This document shows positions 35,663 to 46,309 of a DNA stretch of 64,000 bases, one piece after another. Source of the stretch: Brassica napus (lineage: Eukaryota; Streptophyta; Magnoliopsida; Brassicales; Brassicaceae). Location of the stretch: assembly GCF_020379485.1 (NCBI RefSeq), contig NW_026014848.1, forward strand, positions 124,001 through 188,000, given 5' to 3'. The notes beneath the pieces are model-generated. The model was given only the letters and a program-made list of their open reading frames with translations. It did not search any database and was not told the origin of the DNA. A program made the position numbers and the translations under genes. The first letter of the stretch is position 1. Every line of letters starts with the position of its first letter.

Positions 35663-36501
35663 GTGGTAGGGTGGATATTTGGAGTTTTGGAGGATTTCGA
35701 CGTTTTGCCTAGCGCTACATTGGCAGACCTGTTCGCGCCCCATGATTTTGATCAGGTCGTGCCCGAGATGATCCCGACACCTATCATCATTTCTGATGAT
35801 GAGTCAGACGATGTGGCAGTTCCAACACCTATTATTATCATTTTGGATGATGACACCGAGTCAGATGATGATGTTCTGGAGATACCTTCAGTAGCGCCAC
35901 CGAGCCCTATCACTATTTTGTCTATGGGCACTACAGGAGAGACACCTAGCTATGATCCTGCTGAGGATCATGGTCCTTCTCCTCCGACGCCAGAGATAGG
36001 GATGCCATCTTGGTCCCCACCTTTAGAGGCATTTGAGCTACTCATCTTCCCTATGTCACCGGGATTACCCGATCCCACTTATATACCGATGACTGATGAG
36101 CAGTACGAGCTTGAGACAGGATGGCTGACACTCTTTTATCAGCCTATGGAGTCTATTGGAGACAGTGAGGACGACCCAGACATGATGATTACCGATGACC
36201 CTTTTACTCAGCCGATCGAGTTACCCCACTATCAGCCTATCTTTGAGACCGGAGAGCCTTCCAGCTTTCCACATGCGGAGGACGCTACGATGGAGTTACC
36301 ATTCCCGGAGATCATATAAGACATTGTAGAGCCTTCCAGCTTTCCATATATGGAGACAGCCACGACAGAGTTACCATTACCCCAGACTACTTGCGAGACC
36401 GGAGGACCATCGAGTTTTCCAGCTTATGCTCCCGGAGGATCGACTTATTTTGGAGAACCTTACGCTACTCAGTCCTTTCCTTATGGACAAGGTAGGATTT
36501 G
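35663..36501 (+). pseudogene. Acidic proline-rich ORF of unknown function
   Basis: 218 codons from the ATG at 35663 to a TAA at 36317, then in-frame open sequence for about 60 more codons to a TGA at 36499. The TAA therefore looks like a point nonsense change in a longer protein of about 279 residues. It is acidic and rich in Pro, Ser, Asp and Glu. Repeats include IPTPIIISDDESDD followed by PTPIIIILDDDTESDDD. A second repeat has a GEPSSFPHAEDATMELPFPE-like unit and a degraded copy after the TAA. No signal peptide, membrane segment or enzyme motif is seen; it may be intrinsically disordered. It lies where integrase would be. I do not recognise the family. Confidence 0.45.
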
Positions 36502-36974
36502 AGTGATAAGGTTCATGGATGATATTATCGAAAGAACAAGATAATGTCATCGGAAATAAGGATGCTATGGCCGAGTTAGAGAAGATGATCCAGCGATCAT
36601 TCAGCTGAAGAGTTACGAAGGTAGTTGTGGAGACCTTGAGGAGGACACTCAAGGAACATTGGTAGACAGCGTAAAGAGATGATGGAGACAAGTAGATGAT
36701 GGATGAGCCATGGGAATTCGAAAGCAAAAGAAAAAAAAAGGGTCGACCAAGAGAATTCTTGGAGAAGCATCAAGATGGAGCGAGTCTAAAATTTCAAGTG
36801 TCTATGGAAACCCAAAGAAACCAAAAGAAAGGTGAGCTGACGGTGAAGCACATTTTATGACCGAGACCACAAGACGGAGTCATTCAAGAAGAGATCACCA
36901 TCACAACATATCAAGGAGGAGTGTGCCCTGAAGCTGAGCATTTACGCAACAAGCATTCGAGGATGAATTCTATT
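36502..36974 (+). mobile_element. Non-coding interior of the non-autonomous element
   Basis: Purine-rich sequence with no supportable ORF. Its last part (TTCGAGGATGAATTCT) matches the segment before the polypurine tract of the Tekay-like element at about 7400, read on that element's strand, confirming common descent. Confidence 0.6.
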
Positions 36975-36993
36975 AAGGGGGGGGGGGGGAGAA
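36975..36993 (+). other. Polypurine tract of the non-autonomous element
   Basis: AAGG followed by a run of G and then AGAA directly precedes the 3' LTR. Confidence 0.85.
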
Positions 36994-39524
36994 TGTGATA
37001 ACCCGCCCTTCGGGATAAAAAAAAAAAATAATAATATAATATGAATCTGGAGCCGAGCATTTGGGAGTCTAAGTATCAGGAGGAATGTTGAGTTTTGATC
37101 ACATAAAACTTGACATGATTCGAAGAAAAGAGAAGACTGGTCGAACATCAACATAGTGGTCGAACCGCGGGCGGTAAAGATCGATCGGCAAATTTCGAAG
37201 AACGAGGTGGTCGAAGAATTGTTTGCGAGGGAACTATGAGTCGAATAAGCTGCTCTACCATAGTTATAAGATGTCTTAGATTGATCAGATGAACGTTTTG
37301 GAAGCATAACATTTTTGGAAGCACAACGTTTCAGAAGCTCGACGTTTTCGAAGACCGACGTTTCTTCATCACGAAGTTTTCTCGGAAAATCTTCGTATCA
37401 GTAAAATATTATTCTGGAGACATAATAAGTTGGAAGCAGGATGGGAATTAAGCAGGATGGGAAGCAAGTACGACAGGATCGAAGCACGACGGGAAAACCC
37501 GAAATTGGGCAAAAACCCTAATTTCAGTATTATGAAATTTTTCGAGGAAGCTGGAGACTCGGGAAATATTTTTCTTCAAGGTCAGAAATATTTTGGAGTC
37601 TATTAAGAATATTTAGCTCATCAGAACGGGAGCGAAAAAATATTCGGGATTGATCGCGGGTCGAAAATATGCCGGAAGGGTCAAAAATCGCGTAAACTGA
37701 CCAAGAAGCTCGAGGTGTCTCTATGCATATGGCCAGGACGTTCTGTCTAGCATATCAGCAGCTGAGTGTCAACAAAAAGAGGAGGTGTAGACGTGAATGC
37801 GTGCTGAACATGCAGCTTGACAAGTCGTAGCTCGAGGTGTCGAAATACCTGCGATATGCACATGCGAACCGACATGCAGAGGCCGGTGTGTCGCAACGCA
37901 TGCACTCCAGCCATGCAGCAAGCCATCTGGACGTGGTGATGTCTTCTGGCATGTAAAGGAAGCATGCATCAGGGCATGTGGACGCCCATGTGTCGCAACG
38001 CATGCGACCGAAATCATGTGGGATGACACACAGCCGCTTGGGTGGCACCGTCTGACTCGCTGGCGAGTTCTATATAACCCTTCATCCCCTGCTCATTTTC
38101 ATTGATCCATCACACACCAAAGACACTTAAAGACGTGGCTAGTGAGAGAAAGAGAAAGAAAAAGAAGTTTTAGAAGAAAAGTTCTTTCGGAAGACCGAGA
38201 TATCACCGAGAGGAAAAGTTCTGCCCGATAAAAGAATTTCTGCAATCTCTAAGCAGAAGCTCTGTGCAAACCATTTCGTCCAAGCCTTTCCTTTGGTGAT
38301 CAAGTAGAGGTGGTGCTCAGATTAGTTCAGATCAGTCGAAGCTTTGAAGCCGATACGCTACCCGGAAGTCCGAATATCGATCAGAAGCTAAGGGAGGTTC
38401 TGTCCAAGTTCTGATCAGTGCAGTCCAGCCCGTCCAAGATGTCAGCATTGGGTTTTGGCTAAGCTCTCTCTCCGACCAACAAGCTGCTAGAACACTATGA
38501 GTTGGTTTGTTTGAGTTCCACTTGGAACTTAAGGTAGATCGAGTATTCATATAGAGTAGAATGCTCACACTGTTGCATGATAGAGTCCTTAGGGTTATTT
38601 ATTAAACCGGACTCAGTTTAGCACGGGGTATGCTGAGATGAAATGGAATTAAGACTGAGATAATAACCTGACTAGGACTAAGATGATCGATTATAGTTGA
38701 ATTGAGATTGAGATGAGATGCATGTCTTGATTATTTACTACTTGGTTGATTAGTTATGGATTAGACATGCCTTAGTGATGATTGCTTGGTAGTGATTATT
38801 GTTTGTGCAGGGATTATGGTAATGTTGTTGTCTAGGGGATCTTTGGCCATATAGGCCGATCTCCTGGTTGTGATGTTTATACTACGGGTCCTATGCCATA
38901 TAGGCTGGACTACGAGTATTGGTTGATATTGTCGTAGACTCCTATATATTGTTTAGTTTTGGGTTGGAGTCTTGTCCCTTAGGTCTTTCCTAGGGATAAT
39001 TGTGTCGAGTGTGTGTTGCCGACAGCAGGTGTGAAACCCGCCCATGCTAGGCATGTTGAGGGGTGATTAGTGTTTCCTCACCCTCGTACCCAACGGGTTC
39101 AAGGAAACCCCTTATTCACTGGATTGGGAAGACTCAGACGAACGGGGTCATGTCCTATGGCTGAGTATTACACGACGGTTTAATGTGGCAGTGACCCGAA
39201 GGACTGTGGGCTGTCGCGCGGTGACCCGAAGGACTGTGGACCGCGGTCGGTTGAAAGTTCCTTCTTCTGGCCTTTGTGGTAGGGGGATAGGATATTGCCG
39301 ATAGAGAAGATGAACACGATGTCACCAGGGTCCGAGTTAGAGTGTTATGTCGTTACGAGTAGTCTTATTTTTGTTGGACGGTCAGTCATGTTCTTGTTTG
39401 ATTGTTGGCTGGCCGGTTGGCCTTTCATCTCTAACCCTTGGTGTGGGTCATCCGTCGGTCATGTTCTTGTTTGATTGTTGGCTGGTGGGCCGACCTATGT
39501 CTAGGACGGTTCGGGGGTGTTATA
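36994..39524 (+). repeat. 3' LTR of the non-autonomous element
   Basis: Begins TGTGATAACCCGCCC after the polypurine tract and ends GGGGGTGTTATA. TATA box TATATAA is at 38071-38077, conserved block at about 39060-39310. Compared with the 5' LTR it has one internal deletion of about 0.73 kb at about 39376, between TTGTTGG-type short repeats. Confidence 0.87.
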
Positions 39525-40408
39525 GCAGGGACCTGGAGAAAACATCTGATAGCCTCTACGAAATCCTCCAGCACCGGGCGGAACCCCTATGAGGCAACAT
39601 AGCCCGCTTCAATAAAGAGAAGGTGACTATTCCTGAATGCAATATCCCCATTGCTATCTCTGCCTTCAAGAGAGGCCTGCTCCCCGACGGAGACCTCTAT
39701 AAGGAGTTAACGAAATACCAGTTCAAAACTATGGAAGATGTCCTATCTCGAGCCTGGGAGCACGTAAAATGGGAGAAATATGTCGCCTGCCGTGCTAAGG
39801 CGCAACAGAAATAAGATCCCAAGACGATCAGACTAGCCGAACCGAGCGAGAAGAGAAACCCTCTCAAAGACCAGCCACGGACTCCGTAAATCGAAATCGG
39901 GGCAGATACCTGAACCGGCCGATCAAGAAGGCAGAAGGGATGGCAGTGTCCACGTGGCTAGGCATCTCCCACCTCTCCGTCTTAAGGCCAGCTGATCAAT
40001 GTTCTGAGGCAGATGGGCCAACAGGTCAAGTGGCCTCAGTAGATGAAAGCACCCGACTCTTTCCTGAGCCCCTGTTTCTGGTGCGACTTCCAGAGAGACC
40101 ATGGTCACAAAACGGAGGACTGCGTCGCACTAAAGATTGAGGTCAACGAGCAGCTTAAGAAAGGACACCTCAGGGAGTTCCTTTCCGAGAAGGCCAAGGG
40201 CCATCTAAGAAAGGAGAAAACGGGAAAGCCCACTGAAGCTGCTCCCATCTCGCCACCTCGATAGAACCGGTGATTCATGTCATATCGGGCGTTTCGGAAA
40301 TCAATGGCTTAAGCATTCGGCCGCGACGAAAATCACATGGAACGCTAAGCAAGGCCTAGAGGCAGCCAAGCCAAAACACTTGCTCCTAGGCACAGACGAA
40401 ATAAGTTT
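39525..40408 (+). pseudogene. gag: Tat-type gag, central and zinc-knuckle part
   Basis: 39600-39812 reads CNIPIAISAFKRGLLPDGDL and MEDVLSRAWEHVKWE, the gag C-terminal domain of Tat elements. After a frameshift, 40043-40264 reads CFWCDFQRDHGHKTEDC, a variant knuckle, then KKGHLREFLSEKAKGHLRKE. The start of the protease linker (LEAAKPKHLLLGTDEISF) runs to 40408, where the LTR of another copy begins. The N-terminal gag part is absent, since it abuts the LTR end at 39524. Confidence 0.75.
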
Positions 40409-40892
40409 TGTTAGGGAAAAATACCCCGGTATCATTTCCTCCAGCCTCCGGGCAGGACCCAGGCCTCCAGGTCCACGATACAGGAACGCTCCAGGTCCCC
40501 GCAAAAAGGAATCCTGGGACCAGTCCCGGGGACCGACTTCCCTTCCAAGAAATGGAAGATTTCCGACAAGGAGAACCTTCCTGTTTTCCGAATATGGAAG
40601 AGTTCAACCTAAACCAAACCGACTTCAAGGCGACTATATAAGGGCTCCTAAGTCCCAAAAGCAAGGAATTGACACCTCAAGACTTAAAGATTAGAGCTAG
40701 ACGGGTAGAACTAGAGTTTATACACCAATCATTGTAGTTCCGGCTTGTTTACTCAATAATACATCTTCTTAAGTATTTCTCTCAAATTGTTAACCTCGAA
40801 TCCCCACGAAATACTTACAAACACATACATACTACCAGCTTATCCATTGTTTTGTGGTACTCACAAAGATCCTACACAAAAATCTCCTAACA
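40409..40892 (+). repeat. Tat-type LTR, plus orientation
   Basis: 484 bp, TGTTAGGGAAAAATACCCCGG...ATCTCCTAACA. It is the reverse-orientation relative of the LTRs at 45209-45679 and 50001-50490. TATA box TATATAAG is at about 40635-40642. Confidence 0.87.
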
Positions 40893-40912
40893 GTTTGGCG
40901 CTAAAAGGCGGG
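40893..40912 (+). other. Primer-binding site region of the Tat-type element
   Basis: GTTTGGCGCTAAAAGGCGGG directly follows the LTR. TTTGGCGCTAGAAGGA-like sequences are typical at this place in Tat elements. Which tRNA it matches is not determined here. Confidence 0.65.
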
Positions 40913-40927
40913 GAGTAATCAAACTAC

Positions 40928-41512
40928 ATGACAATGACGGTGGACAAGCATAACGAGCCATCCGATGATGCTCAAAGGGTAGCTGAACTCCAGAAGCAAG
41001 TTGACGGCATGCAGAGCCAAATAACCGAGATGAACCGAACTCGGGAGGCAACCGAGGAAACCCCTAACCTCTCTTCAGAAGTCCAGAGTCTGAAGGAGAA
41101 ACTCAACAAACACTCTAAACAGCTGGATCAAAGCGCCGATAAGCTCAGCCAGTTGCTGTCAGAGAATACGGTCCTCCGGGATCAAAACCAAGCCCGCAGT
41201 ATGGCAGGCAACAAGAAGCGTCGTTTCAACACCAAGGTTCGACCCATGGGGAACCTAAATACTACTAACTCCGGAGAAGGTATGACCGATCCAGCTCTTG
41301 GGTCAGGCGTAGTCGGGCAACGCGTGAAGGGGCCGAGAATCCTCATGTCCACAACCTGGAGGAGAGTGATTCCAAGCCAAAATCAGATAAGGAGACGCCT
41401 GAAAAGATATCAGCGATGGAGTCCTCTATGACTGCCTATCTCGTGAAGATGTTTTCCAAGAGATTCGACGCCATGCAGTCCATGGTGGAACGCCTACCAG
41501 AGGATAAAGTAT
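40928..41512 (+). pseudogene. gag: Tat-type gag N-terminal fragment
   Basis: Open from MTMTVDKHNEPSDDAQRVAE. A coiled coil is likely at residues 18-90 (LQKQVDGMQSQITEMNR, VQSLKEKLNKHSKQLDQSAD, LSQLLSENTVL). After a frame change near 41415 it continues as MTAYLVKMFSKRFDAMQSMV to about 41512, where the sequence turns AT-rich and homology to gag stops. The element is therefore cut about 0.6 kb after its primer site. Confidence 0.7.
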
Positions 41513-41622
41513 GTTTTCTTCATTTTATATATTTCTTTAGAAAGTTTCCTCTTTCCTATGATCATCTTCTTTTATTTTCTCATAACAAGTATGTTTTCTT
41601 CATTTTATATATTTCTTTTTAC
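41508..41622 (+). repeat. Short direct duplication, about 33 bp each
   Basis: AAGTATGTTTTCTTCATTTT plus TATATATTTCTTT occurs at about 41508 and again about 80 bp later at 41588, at the edge between the Tat fragment and the gene island. Confidence 0.85.
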
Positions 41623-41639
41623 CTATTATTCTTTATTTG

Positions 41640-42185
41640 ATTTATTAATTTATTTTTATTATACAAATTAGAATAAAACTATGTATGTAAAAGCGTATCA
41701 TATATTACATTTTCATATTTATAAATTAAACATAATACTACAATAAAAGGTGCATAATTTCTATCAAAAATTTATTTAAAAAAATAAGTTAATTGTTTAT
41801 TGTAATATTTTATAATAAACATTTTATAAAACATAATATTTAAATTAATTTAAGGCATCAAAAATTTTTCCACAGCTCTTTGAACGCGAATAACAATGGG
41901 AACTTCTATGTCTTTTGACTACGAGATCTCTAACACGGCCTCATTGGACAGAGACTTTTGCTAACTTCATAAATTCATAAATTCAAAGTACAAATCGAGA
42001 AAAAGAGACAATTTTTTGATACTTATCACCTAAGCATGTCCAAAAATCAATAATTTTACACGAAAAGGCGAATTTGTGTCTTTTTGATTGGCGGAATCTT
42101 ATCCTGTTTGTTTTATTCACTCTAAAACGGCCTCATTGGACAGAGACTTTTGCTAATTTTTCTAAAGGCGTAATTACCGGGAGGA
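41640..42185 (+). other. AT-rich intergenic region upstream of the NYN gene
   Basis: No gene is seen. It contains a direct repeat of about 31 bp (CGGCCTCATTGGACAGAGAC plus TTTTGCTAA) at about 41938 and 42128, 190 bp apart, just upstream of the NYN gene's promoter motifs. Confidence 0.7.
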
Positions 42186-42191
42186 TTTCAA

Positions 42192-42290
42192 GGCCCAGTC
42201 CAGTATTATTTATGGCAGGCCCAACTATTATGCATATATACACCGACGCAGAAAAGGCAAAGTGCAGCACACATCAAAGAAAAACCCTAA
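42192..42290 (+). promoter_or_regulatory. Promoter region of the NYN gene: site II and telo-box motifs
   Basis: Two GGCCCA site II-type motifs (42192-42197 and 42218-42223), a TATA-like CATATATA (42233-42240) and a telo-box AAACCCTAA (42282-42290), just before the ATG at 42297. Site II plus telo-box is known from Arabidopsis promoters of growth- and translation-related genes. The combination supports a functional host gene here. Confidence 0.6.
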
Positions 42291-42296
42291 ACGGAA

Positions 42297-43096
42297 ATGC
42301 TCAGATCCTCCCGCCCGCCGCCGCGGTCGTCAGGCACTTTTGGCTCGACGTACCAGAAAAGACTCGCTGTAAGCCGAAAACAAAGCCTAAAACTAGCACG
42401 TAAGATCTCTTATTTCTCGAAATCGGTTGTGTGATTTGATTTCATCTGATTGATGCCATAGTATTAACTCTTTTCTTTTTAATTTCTTTTTCTTTGTTAA
42501 CAGGAGAACTAGATCCTCCCCCTGATGATGAAAATTCTTTCTACGGTTTATGGGACTTCGACAACTGTCGCCTCCCTCCCCTTTATGTCGTGGGCTCGCT
42601 GATTCCCAAGATCAACTTGTGTTTACAAACCGTTAATCCTCTCTACCGAATGTGTCGTATGAATTCTGCCATCGGAAACCCAAATTTCGCTTTCATCTGG
42701 CAGAATCGCGATGTACTCAACAAGCAATGGGACGTGAAAGAGTCAAAGAAAAGAAAAATTAGATGTTCTGTCCCTATCTGTGGAAGGCTAATTCAGTCAA
42801 GCAATAATGCAGAGGTCGCCTACGAGCGAAAGTACGATGTGGCAGACCGGATGCTTATTCAGGAGCTTTTGTGTTACGTTCTTGCAAATCGTACTCCAAG
42901 AAACATACTGATTATATCTGATGATTGTGACTTTGGATTTCCAATGCATATTTTGAGGGAACGAGGTTACAGAGTCTTCCTGATGCAGCGATCAGCAAAT
43001 CTTCGACCATTGACACAGATTGCACAGCACGCTTGGGCTTGGGTTGATGTAGTTAATGGGCTAACACGTCCGTTCTATTCTTTGCCTAATGCCTAA
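42297..43096 (+). CDS. NYN-domain protein (limkain-b1/MARF1-type putative RNase), two exons
   Basis: Exon 1 is 42297-42399 (MLRSSRPPPRSSGTFGSTYQ...), the intron 42400-42503 (GTAAGA...TAACAG) and exon 2 42504-43096. The reading frame is kept across the junction, giving 231 residues. The NYN fold is seen from about residue 50: FYGLWDFDNCRLPP carries the first acidic residues, the middle has ADRMLIQELLCYVL, and NILIISDDCDFGFPMHILRE holds the D-x-D-type acidic site, followed by GYRVFLMQ. NYN domains are PIN-like, metal-dependent ribonucleases; plant members are annotated as putative endonucleases. The length suits a single-domain member, without the LOTUS or zinc-finger domains of larger relatives. 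The basic N-terminus could be a transit peptide, but that is a guess. It is the best host-gene candidate in the window. Confidence 0.75.
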
Positions 43097-44365
43097 GCTA
43101 TCTAACCCAAAGCTTCTTTCATTTCCTTTTTGTGTTGTCTATGGTTGTTGTTGAGTGTTGTTGAACCTGCTCTAATTATCCCACTTGTGTTGGTTTTCCT
43201 TTCTTACATTTTTTGCATTTAAAAACTCGAGTTTTAGAATTCAGCTTAAAATCATGTTAGATTCGGTCTGCTTTGAGTGAGATATTAAAGGGCCAACAGT
43301 TACGAAATGGATGACAGAAATCATATTGCTGGTGGTTCCACAATCTTTTTACAAATCCGGACACATTTTCTTGAAATAATCACTAACTGATAAACACGTT
43401 GTAACGATCCAAATTACTTAACTCAGTTAAAGCCCAATTATTTCAGTAAAAACAGTGTGGGACCACCGGCCTTTTGTTCAATATTCGTTTATACCAATAT
43501 GGCTATTCGTTTTAGAAGAAAAATGAATTTGAAAACATTGAGGGTGACCAAAACTTTTAGGGAAAATTGATAAAAAAAAATTTAGATTTTTCTCAATTGG
43601 ACTTTTAGCAATTTTTTAAGGAATATAGAATTTTAATTCATGTAAATACCATAATACCCTTAAAATTAACCAACTAATATGAATTATAATTATAATTATA
43701 ATTTTCGTAATTGATTTAAGCTTAAAAAGGAAAAAACAAAAAGAAAACAAGAGACACAGCTGAGGGTTTCGGGTTACCTTAATATTATTTTTTGGAGATA
43801 ATTTATGTTCTTCATCGGTGTTTCGTCGGACCTTTCGTCTCTAACCTCGTTTTCCTCATTCCCCTCTTTGTTCTCACACACAAAACAACGAAATCAAAGT
43901 GTTCTTCCTCTACGAGTTTCCTCGGACGGTTCATTACGAAATCGAGTGTTCTTCCATCAATTTCAACAAAATCTCATGTCTCTTCACATTAGGTATGCGA
44001 TTACTTCTATTGATTCTCTTAAGCCTAGATTTTTTTTAAATCGATTTGTCATCTTTCTTATACTAAATTAGTTTTATGGGTTGATTACCCATCTTATACA
44101 TTACAATTAAGTCATGCATGTTACTGTTTTTGATTTGTATTTGTAGAGTACCGATTTAGGTTTTTTGGAAAGGGGGAAATTCGAGTCTTAAAATCTTAGA
44201 CTAGTTGTTGTTCGATTGTAATGCTAAACATGTAGACTATTTGTTGTCCGATTGTAATGTTTGTTGTTCTGGGAAATCTTAGAAATAGGTGGAACATTTG
44301 TTCTAAAAGTATATTTTATGTTCTTTCTTTGTTTATGCTCTCATTATAATCTTTTTTCTCTGAAT
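43097..44365 (+). other. Intergenic region after the NYN gene
   Basis: AT-rich, with no supported gene. A short open stretch at 43805-44071 and possible splice-like sites (CATTAGGTATGCG near 43990; GAATGTAG before 44370) could be a first exon and intron of the DUF1985-like pseudogene downstream, but nothing in the translation confirms it. Confidence 0.5.
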
Positions 44366-45208
44366 GTAGGTATATCTGAGGAGTTACCAAAGAGGCTTTT
44401 TAAGGAGGTTGAGGAGACCCAAGTGACTCAGATCAATAACAACTGCTGGATCGACTACATGATTATCATAAAGTTGAAGGAATGACTCCCAAAGGAGTTG
44501 AATGTAGTTAAGAAAGATCGGGTTTTTCCTCAGATTTTAAGTTGCCTGAGACTGGTCTTGGGTACTCAACACGAGCGATACACAGCTTCTTGTGTAGGGA
44601 TCTGGTAACTTACAAAATGCACGAGTTTTGGTTTGTTTTTTCGAGGAGACCACTTTGATTTTCATTGCTATTGTTCCACGCAATAACCAGGCTTGAGTGC
44701 AATACTAGTATCTCACTTAAGGAGTTCAATGATTGGGAAGATGATGATGGTTTCTAGAGGAAAGTGCTGAAGAGAAAAGAGGAAATTTGTATCTTGAACC
44801 TGTGGAAGAAGCACAAGGAAGCTGTTAAGAAGTGGAGTACTACTGATCGCATATGACTGGTCTACCTTTGCATAATTGTTTGTGTGGTTTTAGCGAGAGA
44901 TGAGAAGCCTATTATCCCCCTCAAATACATCAATGTGGTCATGCATCTTGAGAAACTTCAAAAGTATCTTTTGGGAGTTGCTGCTTAATTATGCGAGTCA
45001 GTAGTCAAAACACGTGACAAACTGAAGGAGAAGACTACTAGTTACATGTTAGATTAATTCTCCTACGCCTTGCAGATTTGGGCAATGAAAGCAGTACCAT
45101 AGACTGGAAATCTATATGAAAAAAAAACTTGACAAAGGTTATAAGGATGGTCCCAGATGCATAAAACTGGATGTGAACTGGAAAGGTGTCATATGAGGAG
45201 ATTATTCG
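44366..45208 (+). pseudogene. DUF1985-like pseudogene (Ulp1-associated, MULE-related family)
   Basis: Reading across several stops, the plus strand gives EELPKRLFKEVEETQV, then IFKLPETGLGYSTRAIHSFL, MHEFWFVFSRRPL, FNDWEDDDGF, KPIIPLKYINVVMHLEKLQK and RDKLKEKTTSYML. This order matches the DUF1985 domain of plant proteins often fused to Ulp1-type cysteine proteases and carried by Mutator-like elements. At least six in-frame stops (for example near 44484, 44656 and 44755) show it is dead. It is cut at 45208 by a Tat LTR. No Ulp1 catalytic region remains. The family call is from memory of its pattern. Confidence 0.55.
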
Positions 45209-45679
45209 TGTTATGGGATTTTTGTGTAGGATCTTTGTGAGTACCACGGAACGTTGGACAAGGATGGTATTTGTATTGATTTTGAGAGATACAATAGAGG
45301 TAAAGACTTGAAGATACGTTTTATTGAGTAGACAAACTAGGATTACAATGATTTGAGTAAGAACCCTAATTCTAGCCGTCTAGTCCTAGTCTTAACGCTT
45401 GAAGTGTCGATCCCTTCCTCTAGGGTTTAGGTTCCCTTTATATAGTCTTCTTAAGGCGAGTGTTAGTCGGTTGGATTAGGTTAAACTCTTCCATATTCAG
45501 AAATATGGAAGGTTCTCCTTGTCGAAAGTTTTTCTTTTCCCGGGGGAAGGGGGCTGTCCCAGGGACCGGACCCGAAGTACTCTGTAGCGGGGAACCGGGG
45601 CACCTCTTAGCGGGGACTCAGAGGTCGGTGTCCTGCCTGGGTCTGGAGGAATTTAATACATGAGTATTTTTCCCCAACA
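45209..45679 (-). repeat. Tat element A 3' LTR
   Basis: 471 bp; on the minus strand TGTTGGGGAAAAATACTCATG...CCCATAACA. A TATA box lies on the minus strand at plus positions 45437-45444. The sequence next to it on the element side (45680 onward, GTTTGCCCCTTATTGC) is shared with 50491 onward, so both are 3' LTRs preceded by the same polypurine-side sequence. Confidence 0.85.
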
Positions 45680-46309
45680 GTTTGCCCCTTATTGCTCGAT
45701 TTTGTCATCGAACTCGGGGAATAACTTGTGCACTCAAGTCAACCGGAGTTGCTCATTCTCAGCAGGCTTCCATTAGGCAGGACATCACTCCAGTAATCCT
45801 GCAATCCTGGGTTCCACTCAGGCCGGGACCACACTCTGAACCCGGGGGAGGACCGGTTCCCTTACTCCAGACCGGTCTGGCGGTATTGAACCACTGATTT
45901 CTTATCGGAGATTGAGAAGCTCTGGGCTTCTGATGGCGTCTTGGAGATGAAGGAGCCTGGAGCTCTGATGTTTCCCGAGGAGGAGCTTATGTATTGATGT
46001 GAGGGGATAGACCAGGAGGCTGGTGCCCGTTCGGTTGATGATACTAGATACTCTTCTTACTCTTCAAAAGTGTGCATCTTTTTCTCGAAACTTGCCTTTT
46101 TGTAAGAAGGATTTCCCTTTTTTCTGCAAGGATCGGATTTCCTTTTCGCTGCTTATCCTTTATGTCAGGGATTCTTCAGGATATTTGGAAACATCCTTAC
46201 TTCCTTTTCTAATCCCACAAAAAAGGAATAATCCGGATGATATAAGGACTCACGATATCTCCTAGCTGGTTTCAACCCAACTCTTGCGCTGATTCCTAGT
46301 TGAGGAGGA
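45680..46309. mobile_element. Tat A region between 3' LTR and the opposite-strand ORF
   Basis: Non-coding. It shares its first ~250 bp with 50491-50740 (CATCGAACTCGGGGAATAAC, CAGCAGGCT...). It may hold the promoter or leader of the plus-strand ORF, but no clear TATA box is recognised. Confidence 0.5.

Larger units (their letters stand above)
32311..39524 (+). mobile_element. Non-autonomous Tekay-derived LTR element
   Basis: Two long LTRs (32311-35457, lacking its first ~100 bp, and 36994-39524) flank 1.5 kb of interior. The LTRs are related to the Tekay-like ones but begin TGTGATAACCC and end GGTGTTATA. The interior has a trace of the primer site (GAGCATGG at 35458), an RNase H tail fragment, an acidic ORF of unknown function and a polypurine tract. 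No gag or pol is encoded, so movement would need proteins from a related element. LTR sequences are nearly identical over their shared length, suggesting fairly recent activity. Confidence 0.75.

Noticed and set aside
43792..44071. Possible small secreted or membrane peptide (MFFIGVSSDLSSL start)
   Set aside because: Two overlapping frames are equally open, and no splice-supported continuation or homologous pattern is seen; it may be only a leader of the DUF1985-like pseudogene.
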